Assembly: GCA_008711135.1 (NCBI GenBank)
Contig: VUAW01000019.1
Span: 1-55,583 of the forward strand
Direction: 5' to 3'
Length of the DNA: 55,583 nt
From: Rhodobacteraceae bacterium LNNU 3342
GTDB lineage: Bacteria; Pseudomonadota; Alphaproteobacteria; Rhodobacterales; Rhodobacteraceae
Shown one piece after another: positions 26,631-35,405 of the stretch. The stretch's first letter is position 1, and every line of letters begins with the position of its first letter. The translations under genes and the position numbers were made by a program. The notes below the pieces were generated by a model. The model saw only the letters and a program-made list of their open reading frames with translations. It did not search any database and was not told the origin of the DNA.

Positions 26631-29005
26631 CCGATCCTGTCGCCCGGCTGGCCCAGCCGGTGCTGGCCTATGCCGCACGTTTGCCTGTGGTAGACGAGGC
26701 CGTTGGTCCGCTGGCTGCGCAGGCACGGGTGCTGCTGGATCGCTTTGGCGCCGATGCTTTGCGGGCCGGACTCGCGCCCGAAGCCGTCACGGCGGCGCGC
26801 GGCGCGTTGGCCCTGCTGCTGCTGGATGCGGGCACGGCAAATCCTGCACTTGCCGGCTGGCAGCGTGCGGCGCGAGACATCGGCGCGATTGACCCGACCG
26901 GGTTAATAGAGCGGCTGCGGCGCAGCGGATCATCGGTGGATCCAGTGCGCGGCCTGATCACCGACTGCCTGTCCCGCATTGAGGCGCGGCGGCTGGCACT
27001 GGATCGCACCCGCCCCCCAGGCTGGGGTGGCTCCCTTGCCGCGGTTGCAGGTACGTGGCTGCTGGCCGTGCTGAGCTGGGCGCTGTGGGTTGAACACCGG
27101 CAGGGCGCTGCGTTAGAGCAGATCTTTCAGACGGAGGCCCTGGCGGCGGGACTGGATCGCAACGTGGTGTTTTCCGATCTGGGGCCGCGGCTGGACAGGC
27201 TCGACCTTGCAGCGCGGCAAGTGGCCGAAGGAATGGCGCGAGTCCGGGTGCGCCCCTTGGGCTGGCTAACAGGAGATGCCGCGAGCCGGGCTGCCGCGGT
27301 GCTGGCCGATGCGCGAGCGCGCCATCTTCCTGCCGCCATCGCCCCCGCCATCGACCGCGCCCTAGCAAGCGAAGGAGAGCCGGCCGCCGCTTATGACACA
27401 CTGCGAGCGTGGGCCGTGCTTTCTGGCACGATGGAGTGGCAGCCCGCGTGGCTTGCAGGTTGGGCAGAGGATCGGGCGGCTGCCGATCCCGCGCTGACGG
27501 GACTAGCGCCGCACCTTCTGGCGCTGCCCGCGCGCCCTGACGCAGCGCCCCCCGCGCCCGATGCTGAACTTCTGGAACAGGCCCGCAGCATGGCAGCCGA
27601 GGCGCCCGAGCCCGAGCGTGCCTTCCTTGAACTGCGCCGGTCTGCCGAGGCGGCGGATCTTACCCCATGGCGGCCGGATCAGGCACTGCCGGCGCTGGTG
27701 GCCATAGCCGAGCGTCGATCCGGCCAGCCGCTTTCGACACCCGTCGCGGGGCTCTACACGGCAGCGGGATGGGATATGGCCACGGCGCGGGGCGCAGGCT
27801 TGGCCGTCGAAGCAGCACGGGCGTCGGCACGCCTGTTCGACCGGCCGCCCGCCCCGCGCAACGACAGCCCTGATGTGGTCCTGGCGCTGTTGCAGGCGGC
27901 GACGCTGGACACGTGGCAGGCATGGCTTTCCGACCTGCGGCTGCGGTCATTTGATGACCGGCGGCGGGCCGTGCTGATTTCAGGCGCCCTTTCGCAAGCC
28001 GACTCCCCCCTTGCCTCGCTGATCCGGGAGGTCTGGCGACAGGTGGGCGGCACTGACCGGTTGCGGCCCCATTCACTGCAACTTGCCATAGGGGTGCGTT
28101 TTGGCCCTGAAATCCAGTATGTCGAAACCGGCCGTATCCGCCAGATCGCTGCGCTGTTCGCGGAACTGAACGTGGCGCTTGGGGCGATGGACAGCAACAC
28201 GGCAGACGCGCAGCGCAGGTTGCTGTCGGTACAGGGGCGAGCGCGGACAATCCGGGCACTGCGTGAGGCGCCGCCGCTTATCGCCCGGCTGGTCGAGGAT
28301 ACGCTGGCCGAAAGCGGCTCTGCCGAAGCGGGCGACCTGACCAACCCGCTGACCCGGGTGTGGCAGGCAGAAGTGCTGCCCCTGTGTGCTGCGGCGCTGG
28401 CTGGTCGCTTCCCCTTTGCTGAAGGTCCGGATGCCGACCCAGCCGCCGTTGCGGCGCTTCTGGGGCCGGGCGGCGCCGTTTCCCGCTTCGTTGCGGCGCG
28501 TGCGGCCCCGCTGCTGGACCGCGATGCCGACCCGTGGCGTTGGAAGCCCGAAGCACGCTTCGCCGGTGTTTCGCCGGATAGCGCCGCCTTTCTGCAACGC
28601 GCGCTGGTAGTGGGCGAGGCGCTGGCGCCGGGGACGCGTGTGACCGCCGCAGCACTTGCCGAACGGGGGCGGGCGAGCCTGATGCTTGGTGGCGCCGGAG
28701 GGCCGCTCGGCGCCTCGGGCGAGGCACTGGCGCTGGACTGGCCGGGCAGCCAACCCGCGCAGGGGATTGCTGTCAGCTTCTCGACCCCTGAAGGCAAGGC
28801 GGAACTGGCCCAACCTGGGCCATGGGGCCTGCTGCGACTGCTGGCGCCACTGCGGCTGCGGGAACGTGACGGCGGCCAGCGGTTCCTCATCGACCTGCGA
28901 ACCGGCGGCGCCCGGCTGTTCATGGAACTGAGCTTTGACCGTGCCGCCAACCCGCTGTCCGTCCGCCGGCTTCTGGACGGGCTTTCCTGCCCTCAGGTGC
29001 TGTAA
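26606..29005 (+). CDS. TssM-like protein lacking the GTPase domain
   Basis: The 799-residue product has a 140-residue N-terminal region of unknown type, one membrane helix near residues 144-160 (AVAGTWLLAVLSWALWV) and a long, probably periplasmic part. Its C-terminal third matches the C-terminus of the locus TssM: WQAEVLPLCAAALAGRFPF here against WRADVLPFCRNATAGRYPF there, then LLGPGGAVSRF against LFGPGGRFDRF, and DPWRW against RPWRW. No Walker A motif is present. It therefore appears to be a headless TssM paralogue, possibly a cap, adaptor or regulator of the membrane complex. ATG 26606 lies inside the peptidase gene, behind an AGGA. The vgrG start follows its stop by 61 bases. Confidence 0.75.
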   Translation: MEGRGETVADPVARLAQPVLAYAARLPVVDEAVGPLAAQARVLLDRFGADALRAGLAPEAVTAARGALALLLLDAGTANPALAGWQRAARDIGAIDPTGLIERLRRSGSSVDPVRGLITDCLSRIEARRLALDRTRPPGWGGSLAAVAGTWLLAVLSWALWVEHRQGAALEQIFQTEALAAGLDRNVVFSDLGPRLDRLDLAARQVAEGMARVRVRPLGWLTGDAASRAAAVLADARARHLPAAIAPAIDRALASEGEPAAAYDTLRAWAVLSGTMEWQPAWLAGWAEDRAAADPALTGLAPHLLALPARPDAAPPAPDAELLEQARSMAAEAPEPERAFLELRRSAEAADLTPWRPDQALPALVAIAERRSGQPLSTPVAGLYTAAGWDMATARGAGLAVEAARASARLFDRPPAPRNDSPDVVLALLQAATLDTWQAWLSDLRLRSFDDRRRAVLISGALSQADSPLASLIREVWRQVGGTDRLRPHSLQLAIGVRFGPEIQYVETGRIRQIAALFAELNVALGAMDSNTADAQRRLLSVQGRARTIRALREAPPLIARLVEDTLAESGSAEAGDLTNPLTRVWQAEVLPLCAAALAGRFPFAEGPDADPAAVAALLGPGGAVSRFVAARAAPLLDRDADPWRWKPEARFAGVSPDSAAFLQRALVVGEALAPGTRVTAAALAERGRASLMLGGAGGPLGASGEALALDWPGSQPAQGIAVSFSTPEGKAELAQPGPWGLLRLLAPLRLRERDGGQRFLIDLRTGGARLFMELSFDRAANPLSVRRLLDGLSCPQVL

Positions 29006-29066
29006 CTATTCGCCAATTCGCCCGCCTTGCGGCATAATGAAACTGTTCCGACGGCAGGAGTTGCGC

Positions 29067-31418
29067 ATGTCATCCGCCCGCGAGATCACCGTCACCATTC
29101 CCGCCATTGACGAACCCGTCACCTTTGAACGCATGGAGGGAGAGGAGGAAGTTTCAGCCCCCTTTGCCTTTGAACTGCGCTTCTCGGCAAAGACGCTGGA
29201 TCTGAAGGCCGCTGATATTTTGGGCACGCGGGCGACGATCGAGGTGACAGGCTTCGAGGACGCCGAACCCCGCCATTTCGACGGCTACGTTGCCGAGTTC
29301 GGCCTGGCCGAGATCCGGGAGGATTTCGCCTTCTACCGGTTGCTGCTGCGCCCGGCGGTCTGGTTTGCAAGCCTCGCCACCGACAACCGCATCTTTCAGA
29401 ACCTGTCTGTTCCCGACATCATCGAGGAGGTGCTCCGTGCCTATCCCGACGTGGTTACCGACAAGCGGTTGGAGGGCAGCTATGCTCCGCGCGATTACTG
29501 CGTGCAATTCGAGGAAAGCGACCTCGACTTCCTGCATCGGCTGATGGAGGAGGAAGGGATATTCTATTTCTTCGAACACTCTTCCGATGGTCATGTGACC
29601 GTGCTGGCCGATGGAAACGGCGCAATGAGATCCGCGTCCGGCGCTGCCGAGATTGCGTATGAGCCTGACAGCCCCTCGGCTCCGCGTGAAGGTGATTACC
29701 TGACCAGCTGGGTGCCGCGCGCGTCGGTTCGGATTGGTGCGTTTGCACAGACGGATTACGATTTCCAGAAACCATCTTCTGACCTCATGTCTACGGTCAG
29801 CCGTCCGGCAGGGCATGCGGGTGACAGGCGCGAGGCTTATCTTTATCCCGGCCGTCATCTGGAACTGTCGCGCGGCGACCGGCTGGCCGGCATCCGGCTG
29901 GAGGAAGCGCAGGCCGGTCATGAACGCATCGCCGCTGAAGGCACTGCACGCCCGCTTGGCCCCGGTCGCCGCTTCACGCTCAAGGGCTTCCCGCGAGAGG
30001 CTGAGAATGCTGCCCATCTGGTGCTGGCAGCGCGCTATCGCATGTGGGACGATCAGGTCCGCGCGGGCCAGCAGGCACGTCAGCGGGACCGCGATCCGCT
30101 GGGCTATACGGTCAGCCTGATCTGCGCACCCGCGCGCATCCCCTTTCGCCCGGAACGCCGGACGCCGCGGCGGCCAATGCGGGGCCCGCAGACAGCGGTG
30201 GTCGTCGGTCCCGCGGGGGCCGAAATCTACACAGACCAGTACGCGCGAGTGAAGGTGCAGTTCTTCTGGGACCGCAAGGGCGGGCGTGACGCCCATTCCA
30301 GCTGCTTTGTCCGCGTCAGCCAGACCTGGGGCGGGGCAGGCTGGGGCTTCATCCAGATTCCCCGCATCGGGCAAGAGGTCATCGTGGATTTCCTGGACGG
30401 CGACCCGGACCGCCCGATCATTACCGGCCGCGTCTACAACGCCGAACAGATGCCGCCCTATGGCCTGCCGGGCAGTGCCACCCAGTCGGGCTGGAAGTCC
30501 AACAGTTCCCCGGGCGGCGGTGGCTGGAACGAGCTGCGGTTCGAGGACAAGGCCGGCGCCGAGGAGGTGTATTTCCGGGCGCAGAAGGACCACAACGAGC
30601 TGATCAAAAACGACGAGACGCGCAAGATCGGCCATGACTGGATCGAGGATGTTGGCAACGACGCCACCCAATCCATCGGCAACGATCGCCGCGAAACCGT
30701 GGGCAATGACAAGTTCACCACCATCGGCGCGAACCGGACCGTCTCGGTAAAGGTGGACGATACCGAAACCGTCGGCGGTCACCGCAGCCTTGACGTGGGC
30801 GCAACGGAGACGATCCATGTGGCACAAAGCTCGACTGAAAGCATCGACGGCGCCCATACCCAGACGGTGGGCGGCATCCAGACGGTCACTGTCAAGGCAG
30901 CCCGCGTAGACAGCGTCCTTGCGACGGAGACACGCAGCGTCGGCGCGGCCCAAACCAACAGCATCGTGGGGCAGCGGTCAGTGACCGTAATGGCGGGGCA
31001 GACCCATGCCATCACCTCGGACGATGGATGGACGGTGGGGGGTAATCGGTCAACTGCGGTCACCGGAAACGAGTCCGTCAGCATTACCGGCAACCGCGAC
31101 CACAGCGCCGGCGGCAACAAGAGCGAAAAGGTCACCGGCAATTCCGCGTTAGAGATCGGCGGCAACCGCGCCATTCAGGTCAATGGGGACGAGGTGCACA
31201 AGGTCAACGGCAAGATGGCCTTGGACGTAGGCGCGACGCTGGCCATCGTTGCAGCGGAGTCCATCGCCCTCACCTGCGGGTCGGCGGCGATCGTGATGCA
31301 GAAGGACGGCACCATTACGATCGAGGGTAAGGACATCACTGTCAAAGGGTCAGGCAAGATCAACGTTACCGCCACGGGAGAGACCACGATCAAAGGCTCC
31401 AAGATCAACCAGAACTGA
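29067..31418 (+). CDS. vgrG: VgrG (TssI) spike protein
   Basis: This 783-residue protein forms the trimeric tip of the type VI tube. The N-terminal gp27-like part (EVSAPFAFELRFSA; YCVQFEESDLDFLHRLMEEEGIFYFFEH, a strong VgrG signature split around residue 155) is followed by the gp5 OB fold (QYARVKVQFFWDRKG, SCFVRVSQTWGGAGWG) and a long beta-helix of GNxxxTVGxN-type repeats. It ends at SKINQN with no added toxin domain, so it is a structural VgrG that must carry separate effectors. ATG 29067 follows GGCAGGAG; the frame is open further upstream without a ribosome site. Its 3' end overlaps the convergent tagF by 14 bases. Confidence 0.97.
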   Translation: MSSAREITVTIPAIDEPVTFERMEGEEEVSAPFAFELRFSAKTLDLKAADILGTRATIEVTGFEDAEPRHFDGYVAEFGLAEIREDFAFYRLLLRPAVWFASLATDNRIFQNLSVPDIIEEVLRAYPDVVTDKRLEGSYAPRDYCVQFEESDLDFLHRLMEEEGIFYFFEHSSDGHVTVLADGNGAMRSASGAAEIAYEPDSPSAPREGDYLTSWVPRASVRIGAFAQTDYDFQKPSSDLMSTVSRPAGHAGDRREAYLYPGRHLELSRGDRLAGIRLEEAQAGHERIAAEGTARPLGPGRRFTLKGFPREAENAAHLVLAARYRMWDDQVRAGQQARQRDRDPLGYTVSLICAPARIPFRPERRTPRRPMRGPQTAVVVGPAGAEIYTDQYARVKVQFFWDRKGGRDAHSSCFVRVSQTWGGAGWGFIQIPRIGQEVIVDFLDGDPDRPIITGRVYNAEQMPPYGLPGSATQSGWKSNSSPGGGGWNELRFEDKAGAEEVYFRAQKDHNELIKNDETRKIGHDWIEDVGNDATQSIGNDRRETVGNDKFTTIGANRTVSVKVDDTETVGGHRSLDVGATETIHVAQSSTESIDGAHTQTVGGIQTVTVKAARVDSVLATETRSVGAAQTNSIVGQRSVTVMAGQTHAITSDDGWTVGGNRSTAVTGNESVSITGNRDHSAGGNKSEKVTGNSALEIGGNRAIQVNGDEVHKVNGKMALDVGATLAIVAAESIALTCGSAAIVMQKDGTITIEGKDITVKGSGKINVTATGETTIKGSKINQN

Positions 31419-31899
31419 ACAGCTGGTCCAGCGCCTCTTGCGGGGCGGCTGGATCGGCAGCCAGCGGCGGCACGCCCTGACGCCAGAGAAGCAGCGGCGT
31501 GTCATCACCCGGCGGCCCCTCCGGTTCCGGCAGAGTGTCAAGGCACAGCCAAAGCGCCTCGGGGTCGGGCGCCTCCGCGGCACGCAGGGCAGCGTCGCAC
31601 CACCGATCGAGCGCCTCTGACCCGGGAAGGACGTCCGCAATCAGGAACAGCGCCAGCGGAAAGCGCCGTCCGACCGCATCGACCGAAGGCAGCACCAGAC
31701 CCGCAGCCATCCGGCTATCCCCCGCAATTCGCAGCCGTAGGCCGCCGGTAGGCCACCCCCTGCGCCGCGCAAGATGCCTCGCCGCCCATCTGTCCCAGCG
31801 CGCGCGAAAGCCGTCCGGCAGACCCCGGCCGACGAAGTCCCCGCGCGAAGGCAGTTTGCCCCAGAACCCCGTCTGCGGGTTCAAAAGCCGTTCGGGCAC
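31405..31899 (-). CDS. tagF: TagF-type regulator, short form
   Basis: The 164-residue product begins NPQTGFWGKLPSRGDFVGRGLP, the TagF/ImpM signature, and continues with RRFPLALFL. TagF blocks type VI firing after translation by binding the FHA protein, independently of the kinase. Only the N-terminal TagF domain is present and the frame ends early at FSSG. Longer family members with a C-terminal extension exist, so this is a compact form or a slightly truncated one. It starts at GTG 31899, 19 bases inside the tssM 3' end, and is the last gene of the long minus-strand operon. Confidence 0.85.
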   Translation of the reverse strand: MPERLLNPQTGFWGKLPSRGDFVGRGLPDGFRARWDRWAARHLARRRGWPTGGLRLRIAGDSRMAAGLVLPSVDAVGRRFPLALFLIADVLPGSEALDRWCDAALRAAEAPDPEALWLCLDTLPEPEGPPGDDTPLLLWRQGVPPLAADPAAPQEALDQLFSSG

Positions 31900-34800
31900 T
31901 GGAAGGACCCGAACATGCCCAGGTCAAAGGGGTTTTCCACCGAAGCCGCCCGCAGTTCGAACTGCGCCGAATAGGATCCAACCGACAGCCGCAGCCCGAA
32001 GACGTCGGGCAGCGCGGTCGGCGACAACCCGGCCTTGCGGACAAGCCGCAGCCACGCCCATGCGCCGGTCTCGGTCATCATCGCTTCGCCCGAGCCGTCT
32101 ACCGGGGTGAAGCTGAGCGAGATCAGGTTGGTGCCGTCCGGCCCCGGCCAAGTCATCGACATCGGCCGCGCCGCCGCGTTGAAATAGACAAGGCTCTGGC
32201 CATCCACGTCCAGCGTCACCCGCGCCGCGTTCATGGAAAGGTCCTTGGGTTCAAGCATGAAGGCCATGACCGGCCCCGCGCCACCAGGAAACAGCGCGTC
32301 ACGGATTGCGCGGGCCTGTTCGAACGGAGCGAGGCGGCGCGGATCAAGTCCAAGGTCGGCCCGCCAGCGCCATGGCCGGGTCGTAGCGTCAAGGTAAGGC
32401 GCAAGCGTGTCGTTGGTGAAGCGGTCGAAGCGGCCGCCGGGGCCGAACAACTGCTGAAAGTCCGCGACCGTCACGTCGATGACGGAGTCCGCGGCGAATG
32501 GATAGCGCCCCGCGGTTGCGTTCCGGCAGAACGGCAGCACATCCGCCCGCCACCGGGCATCCAGCTGGGCCACGATCGCCTCGCGCGTGACGCTGATGGT
32601 GTCGCCGGCGATCGCGTCCAGCCATGTGTTGACCGGATCGGGCAGGGTCGCCGCGAGGTTGCGCAGATCGCCCGTCAGCTGCGGCAGCCCGCCCCGCGCC
32701 AGAAGCGCCGCTTGGGGATCAGGGCTTGCCTGCACGGTCAGGAGTTCCTTTGACAGCGCGCCAAGCGCGGTTTCGGCATCTGTGATCAATGGCGGCTTGC
32801 CATCCGCCTCGGCGATGATTGACTTGAGCGGGGCGAAGTGCCGAGCGATCTCTGCCCCCGGTGGCGGTGGCGCAGGGCCGCTGGTGACGGCGCCGCTCAG
32901 CGTGCCGCCGATCTTGGCTGCGGCGCCCAACCCCAACATGCCTGCCACCTTCTTCACGACCCCGGGGTTCACGGTGGGCGCCCCGCCACCTTCGGCGGGG
33001 CGGATCAGGTCGGTTTCGGCGACCACCGCGGTCAGCAGGCGCTTCAACGTGCTGTCGGAGCTGGCAAGGTCCTTGAGGTTCGCAGTGGCAGTCGCAAGAT
33101 CAGGGATCGGCGCCAGCCGGACGTCGCGCAGGAAGCCCTCCCACTGGTTGATGAAATCGTCCTGGTAAAGCTTCACCATGTCGGCCTGGAGTGAGGCCAG
33201 CGACGCCCCCGCGCTTTCGCCACAGCCGCCGGCAAAAACCTCGCGATCATGCAGCGCCAGTTCCGCGATCGACGGCAGCAGCGGCAGCACGGTGGTGTGG
33301 AACCCCTCCCAGGTGAAGGCGCCCGGAATGCCCTGCCGCAGCGTCTGGCCAGACAGCCGCGTCAGCACCTGCGTCGCCAGCGGCCCGGCCTTTTCGGCGG
33401 GAATCCAGGGCGGAAGTTCTGAAATCTCCGGCTCTGACATCAGCGCGCGATAGGCGCGGACCGACAGAGGCACGGTGCAAATTGCCTGCAGTGCAGCCTG
33501 CACCAGTTCCGGATCAGGGTCGATGCGCGTCTCGTCGGTTCCCAGCCGCTCAAGCGCGGCCAGCTGATGCGCCTTTGCGGCCTCCGTGGGAAAGGGGGTG
33601 GTCGCGGCAAACTTTGGCAGAACCTGCTCCCACCACGTGGCCAGCCATGCCCGGTCATAGGGGCCGAGCCCGGTCAGCATCTGGTAGGACTTGAGCGCGC
33701 CGAGCAGGAAGTCTGGATCGCGGATCTGCCGCCACATGGTCGCCTCAAGAAACGCCACCATCCGCGGTTCCAACAGGTTGCGCAGCCCCCGGTCATAGGC
33801 AACGCGGTTGGCGCGCTCGATCTCCGCCGCGGCCGAAGGACCTATCATCGCCAACAGCCCGCCGGGAACAGGGGTCCGCGCCGCCTCGATCTGGGTGATC
33901 GCATCAAGCGCGACAGGCAGGTCCAGCGGTTCGACCGGCGCCTGACGGGAGGCGGCATTGGCCAGTCGACCGGACAGGTCCGCCAGCAAGCGGCGCTGAT
34001 CCGCGACTGCGCCCGACTGGCGCGTATAGTTGAACAGGAAGCCGAGCCCCACCATCAGCACCGCAAACACCGCCGCCGCCGCGGTACCGCGCCAGATCCA
34101 CGTTCGCCGCTCTTCGGCGCGGGGATCGAAAAGGCCCAGCCCGGCCTCGCCAAAGATGACCTTGGCGAACAGGTCGTGCAGGAAGAAAGAACGTCGCTCG
34201 CCCATCGGCCGGCGGACCGGCGGGGCAGGGGTCAGGCCGAAGCCCGCCGCCATGCCGGCCAGCATCCGGTCCAGGGGTGACCCTTCCTGCGTGGCCGAGG
34301 TCAGGTAGAAGCCCCGCAGCCATGGCGTCTGCTCGTAGCGGCTTTCGCCAAAGGCGGTGTCGATCAGCAGGCGCAGTGGTGGCTCCAACCTCTCGAACTC
34401 CGCCGGGAAGCGGAAGATGGCGGCGCGCTGCGGCAGGTCGGTATCCTCGGACAGCCGCGCCTCAAGCCGCCCTTCGAGCACGGCGGCAAGGCTGCGGAAT
34501 TCTCGGGTGATCGCCTCTGGTTCCGGCATTGCATCGACCGGCAGGGTTGCGCCCCAGACCTGCGCCCGTTCGTGCGAGGTCAGCGCACCGAAGAATGACT
34601 CGAAGCCCGGCAGCTTGTCGGCCTTGGTCAGCATCAGGTAGACAGGAAGCTGCATCTCCAGCCGCTCGCCGATCTCGGTCAGCCGCTTGCGGATCTCGCG
34701 GGCGTGGCGGCGCAGCACGTCCTCGGGCGCCAGAAGCTCGTCCAGCGACAGGGCAACGATGACGCCGTTCAGTGCCTTTGGGCCCCGGTGTTTCTTCAGC

Positions 34801-35405
34801 AGGTCAAGGAAGCTCGCCCATTCGGCCGCGTCGCGCTGCGGCTCGCTCGATCGATCGGTATAGCGGCCGGCGGTGTCCACCAGAACCGCGGTCTCTGTAA
34901 AGAACCAGTCGCAGTTCCGCGTGCCGCCGACGCCCCGCAGGTCATCGGTCAGCGCAATGGGAAAATTCAGCCCGGACTGCCGCAGGGCCGTGGTCTTGCC
35001 GGTGCCGGGCGGGCCGATGATGACATACCACGGCATGTCGCGCAGAAACCGCCGCTTTCCAAGGCGCGACCGGGCGAGCGTGCCGATGATTTCCTGGAAC
35101 TTGGTGTTGATCTCGGCCCCTGCGTCGGGTTCCTCGGGCGGGGCCACGGGCGCGGCAAGTTCGGTGACGAACATCTGGTTGCGCCGCGCGGCCCGTATCT
35201 GCCCGATCAGCAGAATTACCAGCCAGAGCACCAGGATCGCGCCCACGCAGACCGCCCGTACCCCCGCGCTCTCCAGCGGCGCTACTGCGCCGATCGAGAT
35301 CAGCGGGCCATAGAACCAGGTGCCTGCCGCAAGCAGCGCCAGCCCTACGAAAGTCCAGAAGCCGCGGGAGATCAGGAAGCGGAAGAGGGACTTGATCACG
35401 CGCAT
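31881..35405 (-). CDS. tssM: TssM (IcmF) membrane-complex protein
   Basis: The 1174-residue product has two N-terminal membrane helices (about 12-32 and 50-68) and a cytoplasmic NTPase-like domain with Walker A GPPGTGKT (131-138) and VDTAGRY. A third helix (near residue 450, FAVLMVGLGFLFNYT) leads into a large periplasmic part containing the IcmF-related and C-terminal beta domains. TssM links TssL in the inner membrane to the TssJ lipoprotein in the outer membrane. The intact Walker motif suggests nucleotide binding. It follows tssL with no gap. Its C-terminus is matched by the headless paralogue encoded at 26606-29005. Confidence 0.97.
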   Translation of the reverse strand: MRVIKSLFRFLISRGFWTFVGLALLAAGTWFYGPLISIGAVAPLESAGVRAVCVGAILVLWLVILLIGQIRAARRNQMFVTELAAPVAPPEEPDAGAEINTKFQEIIGTLARSRLGKRRFLRDMPWYVIIGPPGTGKTTALRQSGLNFPIALTDDLRGVGGTRNCDWFFTETAVLVDTAGRYTDRSSEPQRDAAEWASFLDLLKKHRGPKALNGVIVALSLDELLAPEDVLRRHAREIRKRLTEIGERLEMQLPVYLMLTKADKLPGFESFFGALTSHERAQVWGATLPVDAMPEPEAITREFRSLAAVLEGRLEARLSEDTDLPQRAAIFRFPAEFERLEPPLRLLIDTAFGESRYEQTPWLRGFYLTSATQEGSPLDRMLAGMAAGFGLTPAPPVRRPMGERRSFFLHDLFAKVIFGEAGLGLFDPRAEERRTWIWRGTAAAAVFAVLMVGLGFLFNYTRQSGAVADQRRLLADLSGRLANAASRQAPVEPLDLPVALDAITQIEAARTPVPGGLLAMIGPSAAAEIERANRVAYDRGLRNLLEPRMVAFLEATMWRQIRDPDFLLGALKSYQMLTGLGPYDRAWLATWWEQVLPKFAATTPFPTEAAKAHQLAALERLGTDETRIDPDPELVQAALQAICTVPLSVRAYRALMSEPEISELPPWIPAEKAGPLATQVLTRLSGQTLRQGIPGAFTWEGFHTTVLPLLPSIAELALHDREVFAGGCGESAGASLASLQADMVKLYQDDFINQWEGFLRDVRLAPIPDLATATANLKDLASSDSTLKRLLTAVVAETDLIRPAEGGGAPTVNPGVVKKVAGMLGLGAAAKIGGTLSGAVTSGPAPPPPGAEIARHFAPLKSIIAEADGKPPLITDAETALGALSKELLTVQASPDPQAALLARGGLPQLTGDLRNLAATLPDPVNTWLDAIAGDTISVTREAIVAQLDARWRADVLPFCRNATAGRYPFAADSVIDVTVADFQQLFGPGGRFDRFTNDTLAPYLDATTRPWRWRADLGLDPRRLAPFEQARAIRDALFPGGAGPVMAFMLEPKDLSMNAARVTLDVDGQSLVYFNAAARPMSMTWPGPDGTNLISLSFTPVDGSGEAMMTETGAWAWLRLVRKAGLSPTALPDVFGLRLSVGSYSAQFELRAASVENPFDLGMFGSFQCPNGF

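Noticed and set aside
29154-30953. 599-codon minus-strand frame opposite vgrG
   Set aside because: High-GC shadow of the vgrG coding strand; no ribosome site and no domain pattern, while VgrG motifs are continuous on the plus strand.
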